Source: Bacteroidota bacterium (GTDB lineage Bacteria > Bacteroidota > Bacteroidia > B-17B0 > Aurantibacillaceae). From it: a stretch of 64,000 bases of DNA. The notes under the pieces were generated by a model. It made no database searches, was not told the DNA's origin, and was given only the letters and a program-made list of their open reading frames with translations. Within the stretch, counting starts at the first letter, position 1. The number at the start of each line of letters is the position of its first letter. The position numbers and the translations under genes were made by a program. The stretch is taken from positions 1 to 64,000 of the forward strand of contig JAAFIL010000015.1 of the NCBI GenBank assembly GCA_013297775.1. The letters are read 5' to 3'. Shown here piece after piece: positions 8,951 to 17,533 of the stretch.

Positions 8951-10372
8951 ATGGTTTTTAGCAGTATAACATTTTTAATTTACTTTCTGCCAGTTTTATT
9001 AGTCATCTATTTTATATTGGATAAACAGTATAAAAATATATTTCTTTTACTGGCAAGCATTGCTTTTTATAGTTGGGGAGCACCTCGGTTTATTTTTGTA
9101 ATCCTTGGCACCACCGTACTCGATTTTTATCTGGTAAAATTTATGGATAAAGCCGAGCATATTACTAAAAGAAGAATTTTACTATTGACTTCGATTACCC
9201 TTAACGTAGGGCTTTTATTTTATTTCAAGTACGCCAACTTTTTTATTGAAAACTTTAATTCGATGTTAAGTGGAATTGGTATAAATGAAATAAAAGCACT
9301 AAATGTTATTTTACCAATTGGAATTTCGTTTTATACATTTGAGAGTTTAACGTATGTTTTAGATGTTTATAGGCGTTTGCATAAGCCCTTAACTAATTTT
9401 TGGAACTACCAATTGTATATTATTTTGTTTCCAAAATTGATAGCAGGGCCAATTATTAGATACAATGAAATTGCGGATCAAATTACCGAGCGACAAGAAA
9501 CCACTGACAAACGGTTAACTGGTTTTTTAAGATTCACTTTGGGTTTAGGGAAAAAAGTTTTGATTGCAAATATGTTAGCGATTAAAGCTGACTACTTGTT
9601 TAACTTAGCTCCCGAAAATGTAACTACAGCATTAGCTTGGTTAGGAAGTTTAAGTTATACGTTTCAAATTTATTTCGACTTTAGTGGGTATAGCGATATG
9701 GCGATTGGTATTGGGCAGATGCTAGGATTTAAGTTTCCCGAAAACTTTAATAACCCTTATACCTCTGTTAGTATTACCGACTTTTGGCGCAGGTGGCACA
9801 TGACACTTGGTAGTTGGATGAAGAATTATTTATACATTCCACTTGGAGGAAATAAGGTCAATTCTTCTTACAGGTTATACCTAAACCTTTGGATTGTTTT
9901 CGTTTTATCTGGATTTTGGCATGGTGCCTCTTGGACATTTATTATATGGGGAATTTATCACGGCTTATTTTTGATACTTGAAAGACTATTCTTATTAAAA
10001 GTTTATACAAGCCTTGGTAGTTTTATAGCTCGCTTAATTGTATTTTTTCTTATAAATATTGGATGGATTTTTTTCAGAGCCGACACCACTTCTCAAGCCG
10101 TACACATTATTTCTAAATTATTCTCTAATACACTTAGTTTACCTTTAGATTACGTTAGCAATCAGTTTACTTTTTGTTTTGTGTTGGCTCTTTTGTTTTC
10201 GTTTTTTACCATTCCACATTTTGGAAAACGTATTCAAAATTTTGTGTACGGAGAATCAAAACCTATACTGGCGCTATCTGCGTTTACGCTAATTGCAATC
10301 GTCATATATTTCCTTTCGGTAATTAACATTGCTGCATCTGGATTTAATCCTTTTATTTATTTTCGATTTTAA
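8951..10372 (+). CDS. MBOAT family O-acyltransferase (AlgI-like)
   Basis: 473 residues, strongly hydrophobic with about ten membrane spans. It has the AlgI/DltB-type signatures ILPIGISFYTFESLTYVLD, WHMTLGSWMKNYLYIPLGG and the catalytic-His region FWHGASWTFIIWG. AlgI-type MBOATs move acetyl groups across the inner membrane to a periplasmic partner that acetylates an exported polysaccharide. The next gene, 5 bases downstream, encodes an AlgX/AlgJ-like partner, so this is an O-acetylation module. No polysaccharide synthesis genes are adjacent, so the acceptor is unknown. Confidence 0.9.
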   Translation: MVFSSITFLIYFLPVLLVIYFILDKQYKNIFLLLASIAFYSWGAPRFIFVILGTTVLDFYLVKFMDKAEHITKRRILLLTSITLNVGLLFYFKYANFFIENFNSMLSGIGINEIKALNVILPIGISFYTFESLTYVLDVYRRLHKPLTNFWNYQLYIILFPKLIAGPIIRYNEIADQITERQETTDKRLTGFLRFTLGLGKKVLIANMLAIKADYLFNLAPENVTTALAWLGSLSYTFQIYFDFSGYSDMAIGIGQMLGFKFPENFNNPYTSVSITDFWRRWHMTLGSWMKNYLYIPLGGNKVNSSYRLYLNLWIVFVLSGFWHGASWTFIIWGIYHGLFLILERLFLLKVYTSLGSFIARLIVFFLINIGWIFFRADTTSQAVHIISKLFSNTLSLPLDYVSNQFTFCFVLALLFSFFTIPHFGKRIQNFVYGESKPILALSAFTLIAIVIYFLSVINIAASGFNPFIYFRF

Positions 10373-10377
10373 TAGTT

Positions 10378-11667
10378 ATGGGTGCGTTTATAAAAAAAAT
10401 ATTAGTCGGAGTTTTTCTAGTTATTATTTGTTTACCATTATTAAAACAACTAAGCGGATTTATTTTGCCAACCAAACCATTAAAAGGTTTCTTTGTGGCG
10501 GCTACCGATTATCCGTTAACAATCCGAAATTGGTTTAATGGCGATTTTCAAACCAGAAAAGACAATTACATTAAAGATAATTTTGAATTTCATAATTTTT
10601 TGGTGAGATGTAATAATGAAATCGAATTTCAAATATTTGGTAAAATAAATGCAAGTGATGTGGTTGTGGGTAAAGAAGACTATTTATACGAAGCTGCTTA
10701 TATCAATTCGTATTATGGCAGAAATTTTATAGGCAACGATAGCTTACAATACAGATTAAATTTATTAAAAGCTTTGCAAGATACCATGCGTAAGCAGAAC
10801 AAGTTATTTGTATTGGTGTTAGCCTCAGGCAAAGCTACTTTTTTTCCAGAGTACATTCCCGATAAATTGAAAACAGAACCTAAGCCTTCCAATTATACAC
10901 AAGTAAAAAAATTAGGAACTGAAACAGGGCTTAATATAATAGATTTTAATTCTTATTTTCTTTCGCAAAAAAATAAAAGTAAGTATCCGCTCTATCCAAA
11001 ATATGGCATCCATTGGAGTAAATACGGCAGTTATTTAGCCTACGACTCTATGACCCGTTATATTGAAAAAAAAATGAATATCAATTTACCAGACTTAACA
11101 CAAACAGGAATAGAAGAAAGCGATACCGCTCGGTATAGCGATGCCGATTTACTTGAAGGAATGAACCTTTTAACTGATAAAAAGGGATTTAAAATGGCCT
11201 ATCCACAGATGCAAGTAAACTATGACCCGTATTTCCACAAAAAACCATCTTTAATTGTAATAGCCGACAGTTATTGGTGGGAAATATCCTCAAGTAATTT
11301 ACCTTCGCAAATGTTTGATAAATATCAATTTTGGTATTATAGTAAGGAAATTTATGGCCTCCCAATTGCTTTAGCTGTTGATAATGCCAATTATTATAAG
11401 CGTATTGGTGATGCTGATGTAATTCTTATTTTACAAACAGAAGCCTCTTTGAAACGCTTTGGATTTCACTTTGAAGAACTCGTAAAAAATGTTCTCTTTA
11501 AAAATGATGCGCATTCAAAAGCGATTCAAAGAATGCGAGAAGAAATTTACCTTAATTCTGATTGGTTAGCTAAAGTAAAAGAAAAAGCAGAAGAACGGGC
11601 AATCCCTTTAGACTCTATGGTTCATTTAGATGCAGAATTTATGTACCAACAAAACAATAAAAAGTAA
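10378..11667 (+). CDS. AlgX/AlgJ-like SGNH-type acetyltransferase partner of the MBOAT protein
   Basis: 429 residues with an N-terminal membrane anchor (about 5-27) and a periplasmic domain. The SGNH-like elements seen are a His-Trp motif in GIHWSKYGSYLAYDSM and a late Asp-Ser motif in LIVIADSYWW. In AlgJ/AlgX/PatB proteins the equivalent Ser, Asp and His residues carry out acetyl transfer. The start lies 5 bases after the MBOAT stop, so the two are probably one operon. A convergent gene ends 4 bases beyond its stop. Confidence 0.8.
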   Translation: MGAFIKKILVGVFLVIICLPLLKQLSGFILPTKPLKGFFVAATDYPLTIRNWFNGDFQTRKDNYIKDNFEFHNFLVRCNNEIEFQIFGKINASDVVVGKEDYLYEAAYINSYYGRNFIGNDSLQYRLNLLKALQDTMRKQNKLFVLVLASGKATFFPEYIPDKLKTEPKPSNYTQVKKLGTETGLNIIDFNSYFLSQKNKSKYPLYPKYGIHWSKYGSYLAYDSMTRYIEKKMNINLPDLTQTGIEESDTARYSDADLLEGMNLLTDKKGFKMAYPQMQVNYDPYFHKKPSLIVIADSYWWEISSSNLPSQMFDKYQFWYYSKEIYGLPIALAVDNANYYKRIGDADVILILQTEASLKRFGFHFEELVKNVLFKNDAHSKAIQRMREEIYLNSDWLAKVKEKAEERAIPLDSMVHLDAEFMYQQNNKK

Positions 11668-11671
11668 CTAT

Positions 11672-12646
11672 TTACTTTTTCACCAAACTTCCGAGTTCTT
11701 TCCCAATGCCCGTGAAAGAAACAATATTAAGCGGGAACTCTAAAAATACATGCAAGAAACTTAAAAAGAATAATGCGGTTAACCCGACATTATAATCGTA
11801 AATATACAACGCAATAGAAGCTAACCAAATAAGTACCGTTCCAATTAATACGGGGCGTTTAACTTGGTGCCATTTAATCACCGAAGTTTTTGAAAACCAA
11901 TTGAGGTAATGATATGTATAGGCAAAGGCTACAAATCGCATAACCACAAAACCTATATTCGTCGTAAATACTTCTTTTACATCGCCTAAACTATCTAAAT
12001 GAAAATAGTTAACTAAGTAGAAATTGAGTAATTCAAATTGCGAATAACTTTTTTGAACGTATTCCGAAACTTTATAACTAAGACTATCGGGACGAATAAT
12101 AAAAAAGGAAACAGCACAAATCAATAAAGTTAATATAGATAAAAACCCTGCCATTGAACGCTCTTTTAAAACACCATAAAGCATAAACAGCCACGTGAAA
12201 ATAAATACGTGAATAATGGTTGGCAAAAAGATACTTAACCAAACGTAATACGAATTGGATTTACCAATAAACCCAACCACAAAAAAACTTAATATCAAAA
12301 GTGTAATGCGGTAGAGCCAGTCTTTAATAAATACAAAGATACCAGCAAAGAGAACACCTATTAAAATCAAATTAGCAAAAAACATAGGGTTGTTAGCCGC
12401 TTTTGATGACTGGGCAAAATAACTATAGTAAAATAAAATCGAACAAATAGTTATTAAAAAAACAAAATCATATTTCCCTTTTGTAAAATAATTTTTTTTA
12501 TGAAGCCAACCAATTTCGGTTAAGTAATGCAAAGGCCCTAAAACACCATACGAAAAAAGAAACAACTCGAACGGAATAATAAATGCTGCCATGCACGAAA
12601 CAATCATAAGGCCAATGTTAACGTAATGGATCCGCTCTGTATTCAT
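11672..12646 (-). CDS. Multi-pass membrane protein, function unknown
   Basis: 324 residues from the ATG at 12646 (the frame also has a TTG one codon earlier). About nine hydrophobic segments and no long soluble domain. Conserved-looking His/aromatic clusters sit at membrane edges: GPLHYLTEIGWLHKKNYF near residue 40, and AYTYHYLNWFSKTSVIKWHQ near residue 240. The pattern suggests a metal- or cofactor-binding membrane enzyme, but I do not recognise the family. It follows the thioredoxin-domain gene by 15 bases on the same strand, so the two are likely co-transcribed. Confidence 0.7.
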   Translation of the reverse strand: MNTERIHYVNIGLMIVSCMAAFIIPFELFLFSYGVLGPLHYLTEIGWLHKKNYFTKGKYDFVFLITICSILFYYSYFAQSSKAANNPMFFANLILIGVLFAGIFVFIKDWLYRITLLILSFFVVGFIGKSNSYYVWLSIFLPTIIHVFIFTWLFMLYGVLKERSMAGFLSILTLLICAVSFFIIRPDSLSYKVSEYVQKSYSQFELLNFYLVNYFHLDSLGDVKEVFTTNIGFVVMRFVAFAYTYHYLNWFSKTSVIKWHQVKRPVLIGTVLIWLASIALYIYDYNVGLTALFFLSFLHVFLEFPLNIVSFTGIGKELGSLVKK

Positions 12647-12661
12647 CAATTAAAGATACTA

Positions 12662-13684
12662 TTATTTTTGTTTACCCGATTGAAACTCGGCTATAAAGCT
12701 TTTCCAATTCCCCGTTTTATAATAATTGGTAGCAAAGTATTTTAAAATGGGCACTAATTGTTGCGGACTTTGATAAAAGCTAAGGGTCTCAATAGGATTC
12801 AATTGCTCATCCATTACCACTAACGACGGTAATGTTAATCGGTTATTAGTTAGTGCTAGACTTAAACTATGTAGTGGATAGTTATTAATGAGTTGCTTAA
12901 AATACTTTTGATTTTTATACATTAACGTGTCATTACTTTCGGCATCAAAATCCACTAAATAATAATTTTTATTAATGTAGTCGGCAATGGCTGTGTCGCA
13001 AAAAGTAGTTTTTCGCATCACACGACCCGTATTGCAAAAGGAAGCACTGATGTTAACCAAAACCTTTTTTGGTTTTTTCTTTTGTAGTTTTTCCAACTCG
13101 CTAAACGTAACCGTTTTTACAGGTACTTTTTTAAACGTAGTGTCGTAAAAAGTGTGATCGAAATGTTTGGCAAATTCGTCGTAAATACCCGTGCGCCACG
13201 CATTTTCGGTAATAAAAACCAATAGCGGTTCAATTTTCTTTTCGTCGTAAAACCCTTGTGTCAATAAATTATATTCAAAATTATTAGTTACAAACATAGT
13301 GCTAGGATAACTCAAACTATTTCCTAAAAATTTAATGGTCAATTCGTGTGGTGTTTTGGGTTCGAGCGATAAAGGCTTATAAAGTTTACCATTGTATTCG
13401 ATCGTATCTTTGGTTTCGGCATTAAATTGAACGGGATAAAAATTTTGGTTAATATATGCTGCTATGTTAGGATTGGAATACGTGGTTTTCATCATGTGTT
13501 TGCACCAGCCGCACCAATCGGTATAAATATCAATTAAGAAAGGTTTAGCGGCAAGTTTATTTTTCTCTTGCGCTTCCTTTAAACTGAGCCAGTTTACCAA
13601 ACCGTGACTTTCGGTTTGTGCCAAAGCCCCCAAAATGTTAAAATAAATCCCTAAATAGATAAAGTAACCCCATTTTCTTAACAT
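12662..13684 (-). CDS. Periplasmic tandem-thioredoxin-fold protein
   Basis: 340 residues from ATG 13684; a TTG six codons upstream is less likely. Signal peptide about 1-22 (..LGALAQ). The first thioredoxin-like domain has a full active site, DWCGWCKHM (CxxC at 58-61), and a cis-Pro region LSYPSTMFV. The second (from about 205) has ASFCNTGRVMR: Cys217 is kept but the second Cys is Gly220. The fold matches the DUF255/thioredoxin_7 type seen in Bacteroidota periplasmic thiol proteins. A role in disulfide reduction or exchange for exported proteins is inferred. First gene of a two-gene minus-strand unit with the membrane protein at 11672. Confidence 0.8.
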   Translation of the reverse strand: MLRKWGYFIYLGIYFNILGALAQTESHGLVNWLSLKEAQEKNKLAAKPFLIDIYTDWCGWCKHMMKTTYSNPNIAAYINQNFYPVQFNAETKDTIEYNGKLYKPLSLEPKTPHELTIKFLGNSLSYPSTMFVTNNFEYNLLTQGFYDEKKIEPLLVFITENAWRTGIYDEFAKHFDHTFYDTTFKKVPVKTVTFSELEKLQKKKPKKVLVNISASFCNTGRVMRKTTFCDTAIADYINKNYYLVDFDAESNDTLMYKNQKYFKQLINNYPLHSLSLALTNNRLTLPSLVVMDEQLNPIETLSFYQSPQQLVPILKYFATNYYKTGNWKSFIAEFQSGKQK

Positions 13685-13744
13685 AGCCTTAAATTTAGAC
13701 AAAAAGTATTCCGTAGTTTTGTGTAAAATTAAAAAACAAAGCGC

Positions 13745-14689
13745 ATGATTAAAAATTTACTTTTATTTGCAGGTGTGTTCGTTACATTAACAACCGCTGC
13801 TCAAAATTTTACAGCCAATTATTCGTTTTCGGCGGTAATTGGTAGTACCGCCGTAACCTCTGGCTCGTTAGACCCTACGCCCGTTCCAACGGCGGCTAAC
13901 TTAACCTTTGGCCCATTTACTGCAGTTGGTACTAACTCAGGTTCTACAGCCAATGGCGTGTTCTCATTTACAGGCTGGAGTACGGGTGCTACTAACGGTA
14001 ATAATACCACTTTTACTGGTGCCATTGATTTAAACAAGTATTATAACGTTACCATTACCCCAAGTGCAAACTATGGCATAACGCTTAACAACATTGCGTT
14101 TCAAGCCTCTCGCTCGGGAACAGGCATTCGCAACTGGGCCGTGCGCAGCAGTGCCGATAACTTTGGAACCAATTTAGGAACTGCCGCTTGTAACAATACA
14201 AATATTGCCATACAAGGCGGTAACACCTTTTTTTGGTCGGTTGATACTTACACCGCTTTTGCAAGCCAAAATGTTTGTACAATTAATTTAGGGAACTCCA
14301 TTTCAAATGTTATTGCGCCACTAAGCGTTCGTTTTTATGGATGGAACGCCGAAGGGGGAACTGGAACGTTTCGTATTGACTCTGCTACTTTTAACGGAAT
14401 TGCCGTGTTTGGCGCAAGTATTAAAGAATACGCCCACAGTTTAAAAGCACCGTTTAAATTAGCTCCAAACCCAGCTAACAGCGGCTTTGTAACCCTTGAG
14501 CCGCTAACTAACGATTTCACCACCATCCAAATTATGAATGTTTTGGGGCAAGTGGTTTTAACTGAAACCAACGATAAATCGGGGAACAAATTGAAACTAA
14601 ACGTTTCTGAATTGATGGCAGGAACTTATTTTGTTCGATTTAACACCCCAACACGCACTTATAGCGAAAAGCTAGTAGTTACGCACTAA
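13745..14689 (+). CDS. T9SS cargo protein, tandem paralog 1
   Basis: 314 residues. Signal peptide 1-19 (..TTAAQ). Residues 20-220 are a beta-rich region with repeated Gly/Ser/Thr strands and the pieces SRSGTGIRNWAVRSS and SVRFYGWNAEGGTGTF. Residues about 230-314 are a type A T9SS sorting domain (KLAPNPANS ... GTYFVRFNTPT ... EKLVVTH). The product of 14793 has the same layout with matching motifs, so the genes arose by tandem duplication. TAGTTTTG at 13714-13721 is a plausible -7 element. Surface or secreted location is inferred from the sorting domain; the role is unknown. Confidence 0.8.
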   Translation: MIKNLLLFAGVFVTLTTAAQNFTANYSFSAVIGSTAVTSGSLDPTPVPTAANLTFGPFTAVGTNSGSTANGVFSFTGWSTGATNGNNTTFTGAIDLNKYYNVTITPSANYGITLNNIAFQASRSGTGIRNWAVRSSADNFGTNLGTAACNNTNIAIQGGNTFFWSVDTYTAFASQNVCTINLGNSISNVIAPLSVRFYGWNAEGGTGTFRIDSATFNGIAVFGASIKEYAHSLKAPFKLAPNPANSGFVTLEPLTNDFTTIQIMNVLGQVVLTETNDKSGNKLKLNVSELMAGTYFVRFNTPTRTYSEKLVVTH

Positions 14690-14709
14690 TTTTCGATGAT
14701 CATTTTGAT

Positions 14710-14758
14710 AAAACTTCCTGTTCTTTGGTTTTTTTTTGCTAAATCGGCAGGAAGTTTT
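14710..14758 (+). terminator. Hairpin between the two T9SS paralogs
   Basis: AAAACTTCCTG (14710-14720) pairs perfectly with CAGGAAGTTTT (14748-14758). The loop is 27 bases with an internal T-run, and the stem is followed by AATTTTAT. Possibly a terminator for the first paralog, though the long loop makes it atypical. Confidence 0.45.
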
Positions 14759-14792
14759 AATTTTATAACATTAACCTTTAAACTAAAAACTC

Positions 14793-15743
14793 ATGATTAA
14801 ATTTTTACTTTCAGCAGCCGTTATGGGTGCCTCTTTAACCATTTCGGCACAATCGTTTAACGCAATTTACCCATTTACTGCGGTTACAAATACAACTGGC
14901 ACTACCGACCCTACGCCGGTTCCTATTGCAACGGGTGTTACTTTTGGTGCTTTCTCTTCTACGGGGGTTAGTGCCAATGCAAACGCTTTTGGGCGGTTTA
15001 CATTTACAGGTTGGAGCTTAGGCGCAAGCACAGTTGCTGCCACCGTTGACACTTACTCGGCTTACACAGGATCCGTTAATTTAAACCAATATTATCAAGT
15101 GTCAGTAAATCCGCTTCCTAATTATGTCATTAACTTTAATCAAATTCGTTTTGATATGCGTCGCTCGGGCACAGGTGTAAGAAATTACGCGGTTCGCTCG
15201 AGTGCTAATGGATACGCCAATAATTTACCGAGTTCTACTGTACCAAATAATCCCAATTTATCGGTTTTGCCTGGCGATATATTTTTCTGGAATTTTGATG
15301 CCACATCTACTGCTAATGACCAAAAAGGATCTACCATTTCGTTGTCTGGGGCTTCGTTTCAAAATGTAAGTTCTAACATCTCGTTTCGTTTTTATGCTTG
15401 GAATGCAGAATCAAATGCCGGCACATTTAGTATTGACTCTGTTAATATTTCGGGAACCGCCGTTTTTGGCGTAGGCGTTAAAGAATATAGCCACAGTTTA
15501 AATGCAGGGTTCAAATTAACACCCAACCCAAGTTCGGGCAATATCGTTAATTTAGAAATTTTAGACGATGCCTTCACCAAAGTGGAAATGACAGATGTTA
15601 CTGGTAAATTGGTGTTGAGCCAAAGTAAGACTAACGAAAAGAACCTAAATTTGAATGTTTCTGATTTAGAATCGGGGACTTATTTGGTGCGAATGATAGG
15701 AACAACAAAAGTTTATAGCCAAAAATTAATTGTTTTACACTAG
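14793..15743 (+). CDS. T9SS cargo protein, tandem paralog 2
   Basis: 316 residues. Signal peptide 1-19 (..TISAQ). Same architecture as the upstream gene: the beta-rich body contains MRRSGTGVRNYAVRSS and ISFRFYAWNAESNAGTF, and the end is a type A T9SS sorting domain (KLTPNPSSG ... GTYLVRMIGTTK ... QKLIVLH). Divergence is spread along the whole length, so the duplication is not very recent. A terminator follows at 15824. The product is expected at the cell surface or outside. Confidence 0.8.
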   Translation: MIKFLLSAAVMGASLTISAQSFNAIYPFTAVTNTTGTTDPTPVPIATGVTFGAFSSTGVSANANAFGRFTFTGWSLGASTVAATVDTYSAYTGSVNLNQYYQVSVNPLPNYVINFNQIRFDMRRSGTGVRNYAVRSSANGYANNLPSSTVPNNPNLSVLPGDIFFWNFDATSTANDQKGSTISLSGASFQNVSSNISFRFYAWNAESNAGTFSIDSVNISGTAVFGVGVKEYSHSLNAGFKLTPNPSSGNIVNLEILDDAFTKVEMTDVTGKLVLSQSKTNEKNLNLNVSDLESGTYLVRMIGTTKVYSQKLIVLH

Positions 15744-15823
15744 GCTAAACAATTGGTGGCTTAGGCTGTTCCAATTATAAGACATATTATTTTTTGCACT
15801 AGATTTATTAAATAATTTTTGTT

Positions 15824-15854
15824 AACCGGTTTCTTTTTAGAGACCGGTTTTTTT
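15824..15854 (+). terminator. Rho-independent terminator
   Basis: AACCGGT (15824-15830) pairs with ACCGGTT (15843-15849), extended by TTCT/AGAG-type pairs, then a run of seven T. It closes the tandem T9SS paralog pair. Confidence 0.75.
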
Positions 15855-15895
15855 GTGCAAAGTTCATACGCAATTAATAGAGTTTAGTAATTTTA

Positions 15896-16018
15896 CGATT
15901 TAGCTCAATTACATTTCGATACGAAAAACGTAGGCACAGTAACAAGAATATTTTCAACAAAGTAGAATCGTAAATTTTAATTCGTTACGAGAGTAAACGA
16001 CCCATCAAATTGGTATTA
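15896..16018 (+). repeat. Dispersed repeat family 2, left copy flanking the orphan cassette
   Basis: Shares long blocks with 18797-18938 in the same orientation: TTTAGnTCAATTACA near the start, GAATATTTTCAACnAAGTAGA near 15947, and AAACGACCCATCAAATTGGT at the end. A third, more diverged copy lies at 48951-49223. No coding potential. The two copies bracket the three-gene cassette. Confidence 0.65.
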
Positions 16019-16096
16019 GTTCCATCTCAAATGAAAGCTTGATACGATCTAAGTTTCCCTCCAACAAATAAAAAATGTATTTGATCCGTTTTTTTA

Positions 16097-16127
16097 TTTG
16101 TTTTTTGAAAAAAAATATGTATATTTG
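16097..16127 (+). promoter_or_regulatory. Promoter of the orphan cassette
   Basis: TTTG at 16097-16100, 19 bases, then TATATTTG at 16120-16127: a very good Bacteroidota promoter, 27 bases before ATG 16155. Confidence 0.65.
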
Positions 16128-16154
16128 TTATTACATCTTTTAAGCTAAACAACT

Positions 16155-16973
16155 ATGGCTTTAACCAAACAACCTAATGCAATAAATAGAGGTAATATTA
16201 TATCTCGCTTGTGCAACTGTGGAAACACTAAACGACCTTCAAAACCAGGAAAATGTGGTTCTGTTGAAGTAGAAGCCCCCATAAAACATCCCGACTTAGC
16301 GATATATAGTCAGCAGGAAGTTATAACAAACGGTGGCACTCCCTCTTGGAATAGTCCAGATATTACTACTAACGATTGGGGACCTTTCCGCTTAAAACTA
16401 GAAACGAATGTTAAGGTTAGAAACATTTCTCCAACCGTAGCGGCCATTAATTCGCAAGTTCATTTTTTTACATCTCCGTTTGGAATCGGCACCCGAAAAA
16501 CATTAAAGTTAACTCGTGTTGTCAGTATCGAAGCAGGGCAAGAGATAGAATTGAATTTTCCTTTAGACCAACAAACTTTAAAGGAAGATCAACGAGTTGG
16601 TGTACATATTTTATTAGAACACCCTCATGATGAGGAGCTATTAAACAATTTCGGTTCGCAAGTACACGATGGAAGTTATACTAGTGAGTCGGGAAGGCAT
16701 TTTACACTCGAAATACCTGTGGTTAACGACGCTCCCGTTACAAGACAGATTCAACTACAAATCATGCCAACCGATTTACTGGCTACTATTAGTCCCATAA
16801 GTCATTCATTTGGTCCAAATGAACAGATTATTGCTGTTTTAACGGTTACCGTTCCTGCATTCCTTAGTGGCACTTCTGGCAGTATAATTAATAGAGATGT
16901 AACCGTTGTAGGTAAACTTAACACTGGAGAATTGATTGGGGGAGTATCGAAACTATTGAGAATTGATAATTAA
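16155..16973 (+). CDS. Orphan cassette protein 1, beta-rich soluble protein
   Basis: 272 residues, not recognised. No signal peptide or membrane segment. The first 40 residues hold a Cys cluster, LCNCGNTKRPSKPGKCG, that could bind metal or form disulfides. From about 45 onward the sequence alternates like stacked beta-sandwich domains: one at about 48-140 (DLAIYSQQEV ... VHFFTSPFGIGTR ... GQEIELNFPL) and one at about 140-272 (QRVGVHILLEHPHDEELL ... VTVVGKLNTGELIGG). The His-containing segment HILLEHPHD is notable. It has its own strong promoter and is followed by the small membrane protein (139-base gap) and the hydrophobic-hairpin protein. Extracellular or surface Ig-like packing is inference only. 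Confidence 0.65.
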   Translation: MALTKQPNAINRGNIISRLCNCGNTKRPSKPGKCGSVEVEAPIKHPDLAIYSQQEVITNGGTPSWNSPDITTNDWGPFRLKLETNVKVRNISPTVAAINSQVHFFTSPFGIGTRKTLKLTRVVSIEAGQEIELNFPLDQQTLKEDQRVGVHILLEHPHDEELLNNFGSQVHDGSYTSESGRHFTLEIPVVNDAPVTRQIQLQIMPTDLLATISPISHSFGPNEQIIAVLTVTVPAFLSGTSGSIINRDVTVVGKLNTGELIGGVSKLLRIDN

Positions 16974-17112
16974 ATATATAAAATAGTAAGATTACTGCCA
17001 GTTAAATACCATTGCATTCAACGAAGCAAAAAGTAATAAAAAATTAAACCAAACACGGATGAGGAGAACATAACCATACATAACACATAATAATTTAAAA
17101 TAGTATCTACAC

Positions 17113-17529
17113 ATGAAACCATTTTCCAAATTGATTAGTTTATTATACCCATATACACAACGACTGGGTGTATGCGGTAACACAGGGCTTATTGCTGGTG
17201 TAATTACTGGGTTAATGCTAGGGATTTTAAATCTTCGTATTGGTCCAGGCCTAGTATTAACCAACACAGAAGCTTGGCAGTTAGCAGGTATTCTAGCCAT
17301 TTTCTCTTGGATTGTTATTGTATTTTTACTACTACTCGTTTTAAGGGTCAGGTTGAGTCAAGTCATTATTCCTGTCTTAATTAATACCCTACTCGTATGT
17401 AGCTTAACCGTATTTACCGTTAATACATTTCACTTATTTCCTATTGCTTGGCTAGTAGGAATGCTTATAGGAATCGTAGTAGGTTATTTATTATGCCAAT
17501 TGTCCAAATTATTAAAACTTAAAAGATAA
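17113..17529 (+). CDS. Orphan cassette protein 2, small four-helix membrane protein
   Basis: 138 residues, not recognised. Four hydrophobic segments at about 23-43, 56-77, 82-104 and 108-130, with short charged ends (N-terminal KPFSK, C-terminal KLLKLKR). Only 4 bases separate its stop from the next ATG, so it is surely translated with protein 3. Size and helix number resemble immunity proteins of pore-forming bacteriocins and small chaperone-like membrane partners, but no sequence motif proves either. The 139 bases before it contain no better start. Confidence 0.6.
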   Translation: MKPFSKLISLLYPYTQRLGVCGNTGLIAGVITGLMLGILNLRIGPGLVLTNTEAWQLAGILAIFSWIVIVFLLLLVLRVRLSQVIIPVLINTLLVCSLTVFTVNTFHLFPIAWLVGMLIGIVVGYLLCQLSKLLKLKR

Positions 17530-17533
17530 AATT

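Noticed and set aside
12662-13702. Longer start for the tandem-thioredoxin gene at TTG 13702
   Set aside because: The ATG at 13684 gives a standard signal peptide; the added residues are not needed.
14710-14758. Riboswitch between the T9SS paralogs
   Set aside because: Only one simple hairpin with a large loop is seen and no known aptamer pattern fits; kept as a weak terminator.
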